NCBI GenBank assembly: GCA_022793195.1
Contig: JAAWCJ010000010.1
Location: 21,089-85,088 of the forward strand
Direction of reading: 5' to 3'
Origin: Lachnospiraceae bacterium
Lineage (GTDB): Bacteria > Bacillota > Clostridia > Lachnospirales > Lachnospiraceae
DNA: 64,000 nucleotides
The notes below the pieces were generated by a model. The model did no database searches. It was not told the DNA's origin and saw nothing but the letters and a program-made list of their open reading frames with translations. Position 1 is the stretch's first letter. Each line of letters starts with the position of its first letter. Both the position numbers and the translations under genes were made by a program. Positions 42,619 through 51,519 of this stretch are shown here, one piece after another.

Positions 42619-44388
42619 CTACATTCTGTCGGGCGCTTCAAACCCCAAAATATCAATACAAGTTTCTAAAACACGTCTCACCAACCCCAGAAGGCGGATA
42701 TATCCCGCCTGGCGTTCCTGGTTTTCCTCCGCCATAATCTTCGTCTCATGGTAAAACCGGTTAAAGGCATTGGACAAGTCATAAATATACTGGCATATTT
42801 TGTGGGGCGCCTGTTCAGCAAAGGCGGCGAGCAGTGCATCGGCTACCCTGCCCACCATAAGCTGTAGGGCTTTTTCGCTTTCAGAGGCCGCCGGCAGAAT
42901 CTTTGCTTCCCCCTCATACCGTTTATCCAGGGCTGCGTACTTTGCCTCAATGGACTTAATCCGCACAATGGTATAAAGGATATAAGGCCCCGTATCCCCT
43001 TCAAAAGAAATAAAACGCTCCACGTCAAAGACATAGTCCTTGGCTGCCTGGTTAGAGAGATCCCCGTACTTAAGGGCCGCCAGGCCGATCACCTGGGCCG
43101 TCTTTTTCGCTTCCTTTTCATCCATGGATTTATTTTCCATGATTTTATCGTAGACGGCGTCGCTGATTTCCTGTATCAGGTATTCTAACCGCATGATTCC
43201 GCCGTCCCTGGTTTTAAAAGGCTTCCCATCTTTTCCATTCATGGTGCCAAAGCCCAGGAAGTCAAGCTTCGTCCCGTCTTTCACAATCCCTGTTTTTCTG
43301 GCGCACCGGAATACCTGGGTAAAGTGGAGAGACTGACGTTTATCCACCACATAGAGAATCCTGTCGGGGGAAAACAGTTTTTCCCGCTCCACGAGGGTGG
43401 CCAGGTCTGTGGTGGAATACAAGGTCGCACCATCGGATTTAAGCAGGATACAGGGGGGCACCTCTTTTGCATCCCCCTCTTCCTTCACATCCACCACCAG
43501 TGCCCCCTGGCTTTCGTGGGCGAATCCTTCTTCCTTAAGCCGCTCCACCATGGCCGGAATATAAGGCTGGGCGTCGCTTTCCTTCTTCCAGATGTCAAAA
43601 GTCACGTTGAGTTTCTCATAATTCTTCTTTAAATCGGAAACCGACACATTCAGAATATGGTTCCACACCGCCATATAGCCCCTGTCGCCATTCTGCAGCT
43701 TATAGGTGGCGTCGTGGGCCTTCCCCGCAAACGCTGCGTCCTGTTTCGCCTTGGCGCTGGCCGCCGGGTAAATCTCCTCCAGCTCCCCGATGGTAAAAGG
43801 GGCTTCCTTCGGATATTCACCTGTATAGGACTCGTCAAAATAAGGCAGCTCCGGTTTGCGTTCTTTTAGTTCCTCAATAATCAGTCCCATCTGAAGTCCC
43901 CAGTCTCCCAGATGGACGTCGCCGATCACCGTATGTCCCAAAAAACGGGAAAGCCGCTTCATACTCTCTCCAATAATGGCTGAGCGGAGATGTCCCACAT
44001 GGAGGGGTTTCGCCACATTGGGTCCGCCGTAATCAATGATAATGGTCTCTTTCTGCCCTTCCTGACTCACACCCAGCTTTTCGGCCCCATTCATCTGCTC
44101 CAGATATTCCGCCACAAAACTGCCGGAAACCTTTATATTAATAAAGCCGGGATTCACCGCCCCAACCTCCTCAAAAACCTCCTGGCCGGAAAGCTTTTCC
44201 ACCACATCGCCGGCGATCATAATGGGAGCTTTTTTATAAAGTTTTGCCCCGGCCATGGCCCCGTTGCACTGGTACTCGCACAAGTCCGGCCGGTTGGACA
44301 ATGTTACCTTCCCAAGGCTTCTTTCATATCCACAGTCTTCAAATCCCTGTTCCACGATTTCCGTAATCAAATCTATCAGCTTTTTCAT
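42619..44388 (-). CDS. argS: Arginyl-tRNA synthetase
   Basis: A 589-residue class I aminoacyl-tRNA synthetase: the N-terminal additional domain (GAVNPGFINIKVSG), the HIGH-type motif NVAKPLHVGHLRSA, the KMSK-region variant GKPFKTRDGG (ArgRS lacks canonical KMSK), and the C-terminal anticodon-binding helical domain (LSNAFNRFYHETKI). It charges tRNA-Arg. GGAGAGGTTTTTT precedes the ATG. No T-box leader is visible in the 44389-44640 gap. Essential housekeeping gene, first of a two-gene unit with the dipeptidase. Confidence 0.95.
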   Translation of the reverse strand: MKKLIDLITEIVEQGFEDCGYERSLGKVTLSNRPDLCEYQCNGAMAGAKLYKKAPIMIAGDVVEKLSGQEVFEEVGAVNPGFINIKVSGSFVAEYLEQMNGAEKLGVSQEGQKETIIIDYGGPNVAKPLHVGHLRSAIIGESMKRLSRFLGHTVIGDVHLGDWGLQMGLIIEELKERKPELPYFDESYTGEYPKEAPFTIGELEEIYPAASAKAKQDAAFAGKAHDATYKLQNGDRGYMAVWNHILNVSVSDLKKNYEKLNVTFDIWKKESDAQPYIPAMVERLKEEGFAHESQGALVVDVKEEGDAKEVPPCILLKSDGATLYSTTDLATLVEREKLFSPDRILYVVDKRQSLHFTQVFRCARKTGIVKDGTKLDFLGFGTMNGKDGKPFKTRDGGIMRLEYLIQEISDAVYDKIMENKSMDEKEAKKTAQVIGLAALKYGDLSNQAAKDYVFDVERFISFEGDTGPYILYTIVRIKSIEAKYAALDKRYEGEAKILPAASESEKALQLMVGRVADALLAAFAEQAPHKICQYIYDLSNAFNRFYHETKIMAEENQERQAGYIRLLGLVRRVLETCIDILGFEAPDRM

Positions 44389-44552
44389 AAAAAACCTCTC
44401 CGTACTTTCTTATATTTTTAGAATGTCCCTCAGCTTTTCCAATGGTTTTCCGGTCTTTTTACAGATGAAATCCCAGAATTGTTATAACATGCTTTTGCTT
44501 AAAAATCCAGCTTTATTTCCCGCCGGGGTTCCGTATCTTAACTTTTAGAAAA

Positions 44553-44580
44553 ATAACAGAAGGGGCTGTTATAAAAAATA
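44553..44580 (-). terminator. Orphan terminator-like hairpin in the argS upstream region
   Basis: On the minus strand ATAACAG and CTGTTAT pair around CCCCTT and run into TTTTTCT. No minus-strand gene ends here, so it may stop an antisense transcript from the 44686-45138 region. The rest of the 44389-44685 gap holds only AT-rich promoter-like sequence. Confidence 0.4.
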
Positions 44581-44623
44581 TAAGATATTTTAATATTTAT
44601 GTGTGCCCTTTTTATGTTTCTGG

Positions 44624-44635
44624 TGTTATACTAAA
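44624..44635 (+). promoter_or_regulatory. Extended -10 promoter of the cupin-like gene
   Basis: TGTTATACT is an extended -10 (TGn plus TATACT) about 55 bases ahead of the ATG; the -35 is weak. Confidence 0.35.
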
Positions 44636-44685
44636 TGATAACAAAAAATGGCTTTTGCCGCAAAAATGTATGGAGGGACATGATT

Positions 44686-45138
44686 ATGAAAGTAAAAATC
44701 CAGGATTTAAAAAATGTAACCATTAAAGGGGTCAATGTGGCTTTTACAGAAACATGCGACGCTTACAAGGAAGATTTTTTTGAGTGGACCGCATTTCCCA
44801 TTGTCACCAAATTTAAGACGGACAAGATCATGTCCGGCGTCCTCCAGGGCTGGCATCATACTCCCAATTTCAGCCAGATCGAATACCATGAGGATGCCGA
44901 GCAGTTTTTCTTCACCGAGGGAACTGCCCTTATGCTGTTTATTGATATAGAAAACGGCAAGCCTGTTATGAATACTGCCCAGATGGTTCGTATTCCCGCC
45001 GGCACCCAGTTGGACATCGCCGCCGGCAAAGGGCATTTTGTGGCAGTGGCAGAAGGTTGCACCTTCAAAGCCATCGTCGTCTCCCCTGTCCAGGATGCCC
45101 CCAGGATGGACCTGGATGAGATGATTTTCGGCGAGTAA
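44686..45138 (+). CDS. Small cupin-like (ureidoglycolate-lyase-like) protein
   Basis: A 150-residue beta-barrel-type protein. GWHHTPNFSQIEYHEDAEQFFFTEGTALM and VRIPAGTQLDIAAGKGHFVAVAEG give the two cupin-like motifs (His/Glu ligands followed by PxG turn). Related folds include ureidoglycolate lyase and sugar-isomerase-like cupins; the actual substrate is unknown. GGAGGGACATGATT favours the ATG at 44686. One of only two complete plus-strand genes outside small features in the window. The palindromic element at 45150 begins right after its stop. Confidence 0.7.
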   Translation: MKVKIQDLKNVTIKGVNVAFTETCDAYKEDFFEWTAFPIVTKFKTDKIMSGVLQGWHHTPNFSQIEYHEDAEQFFFTEGTALMLFIDIENGKPVMNTAQMVRIPAGTQLDIAAGKGHFVAVAEGCTFKAIVVSPVQDAPRMDLDEMIFGE

Positions 45139-45149
45139 ATCTCTGCTAT

Positions 45150-45477
45150 TTATAAATGCCAGACGTCTCCCGCCTGTCCATGCCCCTGTCCGATAGGCAG
45201 ATTTTGCAGGTTTTGTGAGCATAGCGGCGTCTGTCCTGCCGACCAGCTTTTGTCGTATGGTGTTTCCATACGACAAAAGCCCTCCGGGGGAAGTGTAGTT
45301 CGCGGAAAGGAAATTAGCCTTTCAGGCACCGCTCACGCGTGACGATTGCACAGAGCGCAATCTTTATGGAAGCAGCGACAGACGACAAAAGGCGGCGCAA
45401 CAAAACCAAAAAATCAACGTGGACAGGGGCATGGACAGGCGGGGGACGTCTGGCATTATAAATTCAGATATTTTACA
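45150..45477. repeat. Long palindromic element, copy B, with nested module
   Basis: Arms of about 38 bp (45154-45191 and 45421-45458; TGCCAGACGTC... with CCCGCCTGTCCATGCCCC) pair almost perfectly but differ in sequence from the arms of copy A at 36316-36628, as expected if pairing rather than sequence is kept. The shared blocks CGATAGGCAG and CAAAACCAAAAAATCAACG sit next to the arms. The 117-bp module at 45248-45364 lies in the hairpin loop GACCAGCTTT / TTTATGGAAG. It fills the gap to the zinc-ribbon gene. Confidence 0.65.
45248..45364 (+). repeat. Hairpin-rich repeat module, copy 2 (nested)
   Basis: The same module as 36181-36308, here in the other orientation: TTGTCGTATGG/CCATACGACAA first and GATTGCAC...GCGCAATC last. 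Compared with the uninterrupted loop of copy A (GACCAGCTTTTATGGAAGC), it is inserted inside the T run, with a possible 3-base duplication. Confidence 0.65.
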
Positions 45478-45478
45478 C

Positions 45479-45751
45479 TTATTGCTTCCACCGCTTCAGC
45501 GTGGGAAACCATTCCCGCATGCCTTTTCTCGCTTCTTCTTCGCCCATATCGGGGTTAGCGGCCACCATATTGGGTACGCATATCTCAATCAGTTCCTCCA
45601 TGGTTCCTTTAAAGGTAAACTCACCTTTTTCAAAACAATATTTGCAGTATTCCTCATTTTTGCTGCCGTCTGCATTTGTTCCATACAGTTCGTCTGCGTC
45701 CCCCATCGGCATGCCACAGCACTGACAAAACGTTTGCTCCATCGCGTTCAT
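45479..45751 (-). CDS. Small zinc-ribbon protein
   Basis: A 90-residue protein with two Cys pairs (CQCCGMPM near residue 9 and CKYCFEKGEF near residue 36), matching the putative zinc-ribbon family in which a CxxCG(M/S)PM motif opens the protein. ECVPNMVAANP and REWFPTLKRWKQ close it. The short length and start (GGAGGTAAGGAAA) are normal for the family. It lies downstream of the WYL regulator gene across a palindromic repeat and may be its partner. Function unknown. Confidence 0.75.
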   Translation of the reverse strand: MNAMEQTFCQCCGMPMGDADELYGTNADGSKNEEYCKYCFEKGEFTFKGTMEELIEICVPNMVAANPDMGEEEARKGMREWFPTLKRWKQ

Positions 45752-45780
45752 TTTCCTTACCTCCGTTTTTCCAACGTATT

Positions 45781-45826
45781 TACCGCCGATTGACAAAAGC
45801 GTGTGTGTCCTTGTCAATCGGTGGTA
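45781..45826. repeat. TGTCCTTGTCAA palindromic repeat, copy 2
   Basis: TACCGCCGATTGACAA and its near-complement TTGTCAATCGGTGGTA enclose a GT-rich loop. It is the same family and orientation as 15161-15210 and lies between the WYL regulator stop and the zinc-ribbon gene. Confidence 0.6.
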
Positions 45827-45864
45827 TGGCATTGAATATAACACATATATCCTGACATCCTGTG

Positions 45865-46809
45865 TCAAGGTTTATTTTTTTCATAAATCAACTTTGCCTC
45901 TTTGGCTATGGTTTCTTTCAGATAAGCCGGCGACAGGATATCAACCTGTGTTCCAAAGGACAGCAGATATCCTGTCAGCCACGCATCTTCCGGCATTTTT
46001 GCAGAAGCGATCAGGTCGCCATTTTCCAGCCGCCACACCTGCGTTTTATCAAATTCATCATAAACACGGTACGCCATTTCCCTCGGAAAACGAAGCGTAA
46101 TTTGATGATATCTTTTTGGAGCGGCCGAATGACCAGTATGGGGCGCCCGAAGGGTATATCCTCCCCCGGAAGTGCCCGCCGGTTCCGAAAATTTGCGGCG
46201 CTGAAAGCTTTCATCCAGGATCTCCAAATCCAGGATACGGTTTAATTTAAATGTCCGCCAACCTTGTCTCTCCGTGCAAAACCCTTTCAAATACCATGCT
46301 TTTGATTTGTAAACCAGCTTTAATGGCTGCACGGTTCTTTCGCTTATGGATTCGTCGGAGCCGGCGTAACGTATTTTAATACTTTTACAACGGATGACTG
46401 CCGATTTTAACAGTTCAAATTTTTCATTATCGGCCCCTGTATCCCCCCATCTGGAAAAATCCACTTCAAGCCAGTTCTCCGAGTCCAGACGGAATATTGC
46501 GGAAAGTTTCTGTAATATTTGGCTGCCGCCAATGTTCTGCGCAGCATTTATGCTTTGTAAGGCTGTGAGGATTTCCTGTTTTTCTGCCTCCGATAATACA
46601 GCTTTGTCCAGGACAAAATCATTCATCAAATGGATACCGCCATTTCTGCCCGCTTCTGCATAGACGGGGATACCTGCCCCGCTCAAGGCGTCGATATCCC
46701 TGTAAATGGTTCTGACCGACACTTCAAACTTTTCCGCCAATTCCGGGGCAGTGGCTTGTCCTCTGTCCAGTAAGTAGTACACAATTTTAAATAACCTGCT
46801 TTCCTGCAT
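45865..46809 (-). CDS. YafY/WYL-domain transcriptional regulator
   Basis: A 314-residue regulator with an N-terminal HTH_11 domain (RGQATAPELAEKFEVSVRTIYRDIDALS), a connector with GGIHL, and a WYL domain (residues about 140-235; KAWYLKGFCTERQGWRTFKLNRI is the WYL motif region) plus the C-terminal WCX piece. WYL regulators sense nucleotides or other ligands and often control stress or defence genes. AAAGGGGGACGGCG precedes the ATG. It is followed by the zinc-ribbon gene, which it may control. Confidence 0.85.
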   Translation of the reverse strand: MQESRLFKIVYYLLDRGQATAPELAEKFEVSVRTIYRDIDALSGAGIPVYAEAGRNGGIHLMNDFVLDKAVLSEAEKQEILTALQSINAAQNIGGSQILQKLSAIFRLDSENWLEVDFSRWGDTGADNEKFELLKSAVIRCKSIKIRYAGSDESISERTVQPLKLVYKSKAWYLKGFCTERQGWRTFKLNRILDLEILDESFQRRKFSEPAGTSGGGYTLRAPHTGHSAAPKRYHQITLRFPREMAYRVYDEFDKTQVWRLENGDLIASAKMPEDAWLTGYLLSFGTQVDILSPAYLKETIAKEAKLIYEKNKP

Positions 46810-46930
46810 CGCCGTCCCCCTTTGTTATCATGATAGTAGAAGTTTCCTATCTGGTAAAAAGAAGAAGAGTTTTTATACCCTTCCTCTTGCAAAAAGATTG
46901 ATTTATATGATTTTATGGCGCTAGTTCTCC

Positions 46931-49567
46931 TCAAATCACCGTCTTAACCGTCTGCTCCAACACTGCCATATCAATGGGCTTGGACACATGGCCATTCATA
47001 CCTGCTTCCATCGCATCCCGGACATCTTCCGCAAAGGCGTTCGCCGTCATGGCAATGACCGGAATTGTCTCTGCCAACGGATGGTCAAGGCTTCGGATCT
47101 TTCTTGTGGCCTCATAGCCGTTCATCACCGGCATCTGGACATCCATCAGTATCAGCCGATACTGCCCGGGGCTTGATTTTTCAAAAGCCTCCACCACAAG
47201 CTTTCCATTCTCATAAATATCGCAGGAAGCCCCTGCCATATCTAAAAGTTCCTTCAAAATTTCCGCATTGATTTCATTGTCTTCCGCCACCAGAATATGC
47301 ATCCCCTGAAGGATACTTTGCTCCTCTGCCGGTTTATGCTCCGGTTCACGGCCCAGCACAGAATCAACCTTTTGGCGGAAGCTGGTGAGAAAGAAGGGCT
47401 TAGGAAGAAAGGCGTCAATGCCTGCCGCCTCCACCTCATCCGAGTCCTCCGGCCAGTCGTAACTGGTCAGAATGAGAATCGGAATATCCGCCGACGTTTC
47501 CTGACGGATACGCCTTGCAGTTTCTAAGCCGTCCATACCCGGCATTTTCCAATCCAGAAGCACAATATCATAAAGGGCGCCATCCTCTTTGGACTGCCTT
47601 ACCATCTCGACAGCCGACCGGCCATCCAGCACATATTCCACTTTTACGTCAGTGCCTTCCATAGCCATCCGCACATTCTGGCAGAGCACTTCTTCATCAT
47701 CCACAGTCAGGATCCGTTTGATTTCGTTCTTCTTCCAGAAACCCTGGTCAACCGCATGATTGCTGATCTGTAATTCCAAATCCACCGTAAAAGTAGAGCC
47801 TTTGCCTTTTTCACTGTTTACCAGAATTTTTCCGCCCATCAAATCCAGCAGATTTTTTGTAATGGCCATCCCCAGCCCGGTTCCCTGGATTTTATTGGTG
47901 ACACTGTCCTCTTCCCTGGTAAATGCATGGAAAATCTTCTCTATGTATTCTTCACTCATACCATAGCCGTTGTCTTCCACAATAAACCTGAAATGCGCCA
48001 ACTGCCTGGCATGCTGTGGCAGTTCCTGGACTGTCATCGTCACACGGCCGCCCTCCGGGGTATATTTGACTGCATTGGACAGCAAATTCAGCAAAATCTG
48101 ATTCAGGCGAAGCTTATCCATCACCACATGCTCATGTCTGATGTCCTTGCTGTAAACTTCAAAAACATGGCTTTTGGCCTTCATCTGGGGACGGATAATG
48201 GCATCAATATTTTCAATCAAATCCACAATATTTTCATCCGACATATTAAGAAGAGTCTTACCGGCCTCAATTTTGCTGATATCCAGGATATCGTTGATCA
48301 GGCCCAGCAAGTGCTGGCTGGAGGCGGTGATTTTTCTGGTATATTCCCTTACTTTCCCGGGATTATTGGCATCCCTTTCCAAAAGAGCGGCAAAACCGAC
48401 AATCGCATTCATGGGAGTCCTGATATCATGGCTCATATTGGAGAGGAAAGAGCTTTTGGCCCTGTTGGCCTCCTCTGCAATCTGAAATGCCTGCTCCGCC
48501 GTCTCTTTGGAGCGGGCCAGCATTGCATTGGTTTCCTCCAGCTGTGCATTCATCTTTTCCTGTCTGTGCAGGTTCTCCTGCTCTTTTTGGAACAGGCGGG
48601 CGCTGTTCCTTTGCCTGATTATGAATACCACCACCAAAATCAGCATGACCGCGAGGATCGCTGACAATCCTAACAATGTCCGAATCACTGTCCCCACCAT
48701 ATTTACTGTGCCGGAAGCCACAAAATCTGCCGGAATCAAAAACAACAGCAGTGTATCATAGTCTTCCAGCGACGTAAGACAGTAATAATATTCTGTTCCA
48801 TTATATTTAAAGTTCGTACTGATTGTGCCATCCTCTGCAAGCGCCGCCCTGATATCGGGAAAATCCTGGCCTTCCATATCCTCCAACACCTTCAGCACAT
48901 TATATGCCTGGATGGTATTTTCATTGGAAATATCATCATGCATCCGCGTTCCGTCACTTTTCAGAATATATGTTTCATTCTGGCTGCCATAAGCGGCGCT
49001 GTCATAATATTCTGTCAATGTATAAACATCCTTTAAAAGAACCACATGAGTAAAGCTGACGCCAGTGTCTTCCACCACAAACGGCGCCTCCAGTTTTTGC
49101 ACAAAAGCCCAGTAGCTTCCCTGATAAATATAACTGTCTGTTATAAAAGTATACCGCTTCCCTCCGGCGGAAATCCGGTCGATATCAGACCAGACTCCAT
49201 GTTTTCCCGCCTTGTCATAACAATTTCCCTGACTGTCCAGCAACATCAGCATAGAACTGTAATTATCGGTTCCTAAAATGCCTTCCAGTTCACTGAGATA
49301 TGCGGCCGTATCCGCGGCCGCACTAAATTTCTGTCTGTTCAGGAAATTCACCGCGGAAGTCAGATAATTCCAGTGGGCATCCAGAGCATTACTTAAGTTC
49401 TCCTGCACCTGCGATGTAATTTCATTCAGCTGTGTAGTGCGCTCCACGAAAATCTGATTCTGCAGATACTTTGTAAAATACAAACCCCCGGCCATTAAAA
49501 ACAGGAGCAGGCAAATTGTCAATATCGCCGGAAGCGCAAGATTATGTTTCTCCCGTTCAGTTTTCAT
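46931..49567 (-). CDS. Hybrid histidine kinase with two receiver domains
   Basis: An 878-residue membrane sensor. An N-terminal helix (ILTICLLLFLMAGGLYFTKYL), an extracellular sensor of about 260 residues, a second helix (TLLGLSAILAVMLILVVVFII), then HisKA with the phospho-histidine in FLSNMSHDIRTPMN, HATPase with the N box (LLNLLSNAVKYTPEGG) and glycine boxes, receiver 1 (ILTVDDEEVL; DIVLLDWKMPGMDG), and receiver 2 (ILVAEDNEIN; LILMDVQMPVMNG). GGGGGAGGCTGT precedes ATG at 49567. There is no output domain, so signalling depends on partners. It begins 49 bases after the solute-binding lipoprotein gene, so the two probably form a sensing pair. Confidence 0.92.
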   Translation of the reverse strand: MKTEREKHNLALPAILTICLLLFLMAGGLYFTKYLQNQIFVERTTQLNEITSQVQENLSNALDAHWNYLTSAVNFLNRQKFSAAADTAAYLSELEGILGTDNYSSMLMLLDSQGNCYDKAGKHGVWSDIDRISAGGKRYTFITDSYIYQGSYWAFVQKLEAPFVVEDTGVSFTHVVLLKDVYTLTEYYDSAAYGSQNETYILKSDGTRMHDDISNENTIQAYNVLKVLEDMEGQDFPDIRAALAEDGTISTNFKYNGTEYYYCLTSLEDYDTLLLFLIPADFVASGTVNMVGTVIRTLLGLSAILAVMLILVVVFIIRQRNSARLFQKEQENLHRQEKMNAQLEETNAMLARSKETAEQAFQIAEEANRAKSSFLSNMSHDIRTPMNAIVGFAALLERDANNPGKVREYTRKITASSQHLLGLINDILDISKIEAGKTLLNMSDENIVDLIENIDAIIRPQMKAKSHVFEVYSKDIRHEHVVMDKLRLNQILLNLLSNAVKYTPEGGRVTMTVQELPQHARQLAHFRFIVEDNGYGMSEEYIEKIFHAFTREEDSVTNKIQGTGLGMAITKNLLDLMGGKILVNSEKGKGSTFTVDLELQISNHAVDQGFWKKNEIKRILTVDDEEVLCQNVRMAMEGTDVKVEYVLDGRSAVEMVRQSKEDGALYDIVLLDWKMPGMDGLETARRIRQETSADIPILILTSYDWPEDSDEVEAAGIDAFLPKPFFLTSFRQKVDSVLGREPEHKPAEEQSILQGMHILVAEDNEINAEILKELLDMAGASCDIYENGKLVVEAFEKSSPGQYRLILMDVQMPVMNGYEATRKIRSLDHPLAETIPVIAMTANAFAEDVRDAMEAGMNGHVSKPIDMAVLEQTVKTVI

Positions 49568-49616
49568 ACAGCCTCCCCCACTTTCCCACATTCATTTTTA
49601 TGGCAATATAAAGCCT

Positions 49617-51410
49617 TTATTTCCAGGGGTTCCCGTCTGGAGAAACTGTTTTTTGCTCTTCCAGATAAGTACGCAGAAGACTTCGGAATGACCCTTCATA
49701 CACCTGGGCCGAATATGCTGCGGCTACCTCCTCCGTATACCCCTGCATAAAAAAGGCCACCTGGTAAACGGTATCATCCTCCAGCTCCCTATCTTCTTTT
49801 GTCACCAAAAGATAAGGAAAAGGGTTCCCGTCGCCTGCCGCGTCAAGCCCTGCCTCAGCCAGTTCTTTTGCCTGGCTCCCGGTCATGGCCATCACGGCAT
49901 ATTCGCCGTCGAAAGCAGGGGTAATTGTGCTGGAAACCTCTATATTGATTTTTCCTGCATAAAGTTTCCCGCTGATACCGGCCTTCAGCTCCACACCGCC
50001 TTCATGGAACTCACCTAATGGTACCATAACTGCATCCGCACCTGTGGTGCTTCCCAGTGCCTTTCCTGCCAGTTTTGCAGTCTCCTCCAGGCTGAAATCC
50101 TCCGTACTCTCGCAAAAATAAAGCGCCTCCGAATCATCCAGACTGCTTTTTTGAAGCTCATCCATCCGGGCAATGCACTGTTTTCCGTCCATTCCGTTCT
50201 CTCCCCGGAACCATTCTTTATATGCCTGCCCCATATCAGACAAAACGTTTTCCCAGTGGGCATACGTCATCGGAAAAGCCCGTCCCTCCCACAGGGCTTG
50301 CTGAGCATCATAAATCAGAGAATCTTCCGAAACAGCGTCGCCATCAAGCACACTCATCATGCAGGGCGTTTCCTCACTGATAAACGCCGCCTGGCCTTCG
50401 GGGGAATAAAGCAGAGATAAAATTTTGATGGCATTTTCCAGCTTCTCCTCATTCCCCGGCTCTGTAAGCCGTTTACTGATTCCTATATAGCTGGATGGAT
50501 TGTACATGTAAATATTCTTGCTGCCATCTTCACCGATATAAGGCATCATTCCCAGCTTGTCGCCGGTATCTGGAAATTCGGTGATATTAACTGTAGCCGT
50601 CATAGTACAAAATACAGCCTTCCGCTCTCCCAGGTAATCTAAAATCAATTCGGGATTGCCCCGATCTTCCGGATCCGTATAAAACATCCCGATATCAATA
50701 TACCGCTGGACATAATCCATGGTGCCTTCCCACATTCCGGCGGCCGTAGCATTTCCGTTCAGGAATTCTTTCTCCCAGGCTACGCCTTCCGGGGTGGTGA
50801 GCCAGCTGGTTTTCGCCAGGTTAAATACTGCAGAAAAGGTATTGCCGGTCAGCTGCGTACCTATAATGCCAGGAATCAACCCTTCTGCCTCAATTTCCTT
50901 ACACAACGCCTCCAGTTCAGTAAAATTGGAAGGCACTTCCCATCCCTTTTCCTCCATCAGCGTCTTATTATAAAAAATCCCATACATGGAATTGTTGGTA
51001 GGCAGAAGATAAACCCCTCCGTCGATGGCCACCTGATCCAGGATCGCCGTAGAAAAACCATTAATGAAAGAATAACCTGACAAATCCACCAAACGCTCTT
51101 TTGCCAAATCTTCGTCCAAAATCTGAGAAGTGATAAAGACATCGGAAATATCATCTGCGCGCATCTGCGCCCAGCTGTAACCAGTACTGTTTCCTCCCAT
51201 ATAAGAAATAAAATCAAGCTCAATATCCGGTTCCGTCTCTTCCAATAAATCCAGGAAGCCCTTGTAGACTCCGTAACGCCCCCAGGTATTCCAAGTCAGG
51301 GCCGTACTGCCATCCTCCACAGCATTTCCGGCAGGCGCCGCACAGGAAGACAACAGTAAAACTACTACAGCAAATAACACCAACAAATACCGCCATGATT
51401 TTCTATTCAT
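49617..51410 (-). CDS. Solute-binding lipoprotein fused to a nucleotidase-C-like domain
   Basis: A 597-residue lipoprotein: lipobox LLSSCAAP near residue 25, then an extracellular solute-binding family 1 body (residues about 40-430; LTWNTWGRYGVYKGFLDLLEE, PTNNSMYGIFYNKTLMEEKGW, SSYIGISKRL), and a C-terminal part (about 455-590; LGSTTGADAVMVPLGEFHEGGVELKAGISGKLYAGKI, MTGSQAKELAEAG) resembling the 5'-nucleotidase C-terminal domain. No permease or ATPase is near; the hybrid kinase follows, so it probably presents a ligand to the kinase. Promoter TTGACT-N17-TAAAAT at 51470-51498. An in-frame GTG at 51431 is also possible. Confidence 0.8.
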   Translation of the reverse strand: MNRKSWRYLLVLFAVVVLLLSSCAAPAGNAVEDGSTALTWNTWGRYGVYKGFLDLLEETEPDIELDFISYMGGNSTGYSWAQMRADDISDVFITSQILDEDLAKERLVDLSGYSFINGFSTAILDQVAIDGGVYLLPTNNSMYGIFYNKTLMEEKGWEVPSNFTELEALCKEIEAEGLIPGIIGTQLTGNTFSAVFNLAKTSWLTTPEGVAWEKEFLNGNATAAGMWEGTMDYVQRYIDIGMFYTDPEDRGNPELILDYLGERKAVFCTMTATVNITEFPDTGDKLGMMPYIGEDGSKNIYMYNPSSYIGISKRLTEPGNEEKLENAIKILSLLYSPEGQAAFISEETPCMMSVLDGDAVSEDSLIYDAQQALWEGRAFPMTYAHWENVLSDMGQAYKEWFRGENGMDGKQCIARMDELQKSSLDDSEALYFCESTEDFSLEETAKLAGKALGSTTGADAVMVPLGEFHEGGVELKAGISGKLYAGKINIEVSSTITPAFDGEYAVMAMTGSQAKELAEAGLDAAGDGNPFPYLLVTKEDRELEDDTVYQVAFFMQGYTEEVAAAYSAQVYEGSFRSLLRTYLEEQKTVSPDGNPWK

Positions 51411-51469
51411 AAAGGGGTGTCTCCTCTCCACTTTAATCCAATATAAAAAGGTAAAACCCTGTAAATATC

Positions 51470-51498
51470 ATTTTACCCATGGAACTTGGAAAAGTCAA
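51470..51498 (-). promoter_or_regulatory. Promoter of the lipoprotein-kinase unit
   Basis: On the minus strand TTGACT and TAAAAT are 17 bases apart and about 60 bases ahead of the lipoprotein ATG. Confidence 0.7.
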
Positions 51499-51519
51499 GA
51501 AAGCCTCAGGCACCCCTTT

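Noticed and set aside
44389..44685. T-box or riboswitch upstream of argS
   Set aside because: No specifier loop or GGTGG/CCACC-type antiterminator bulge is visible; only a small orphan hairpin.
44707..45276. 189-codon minus-strand frame over the cupin-like gene
   Set aside because: Antisense shadow of a gene with a good ribosome site and recognisable fold; it also runs into the repeat element.
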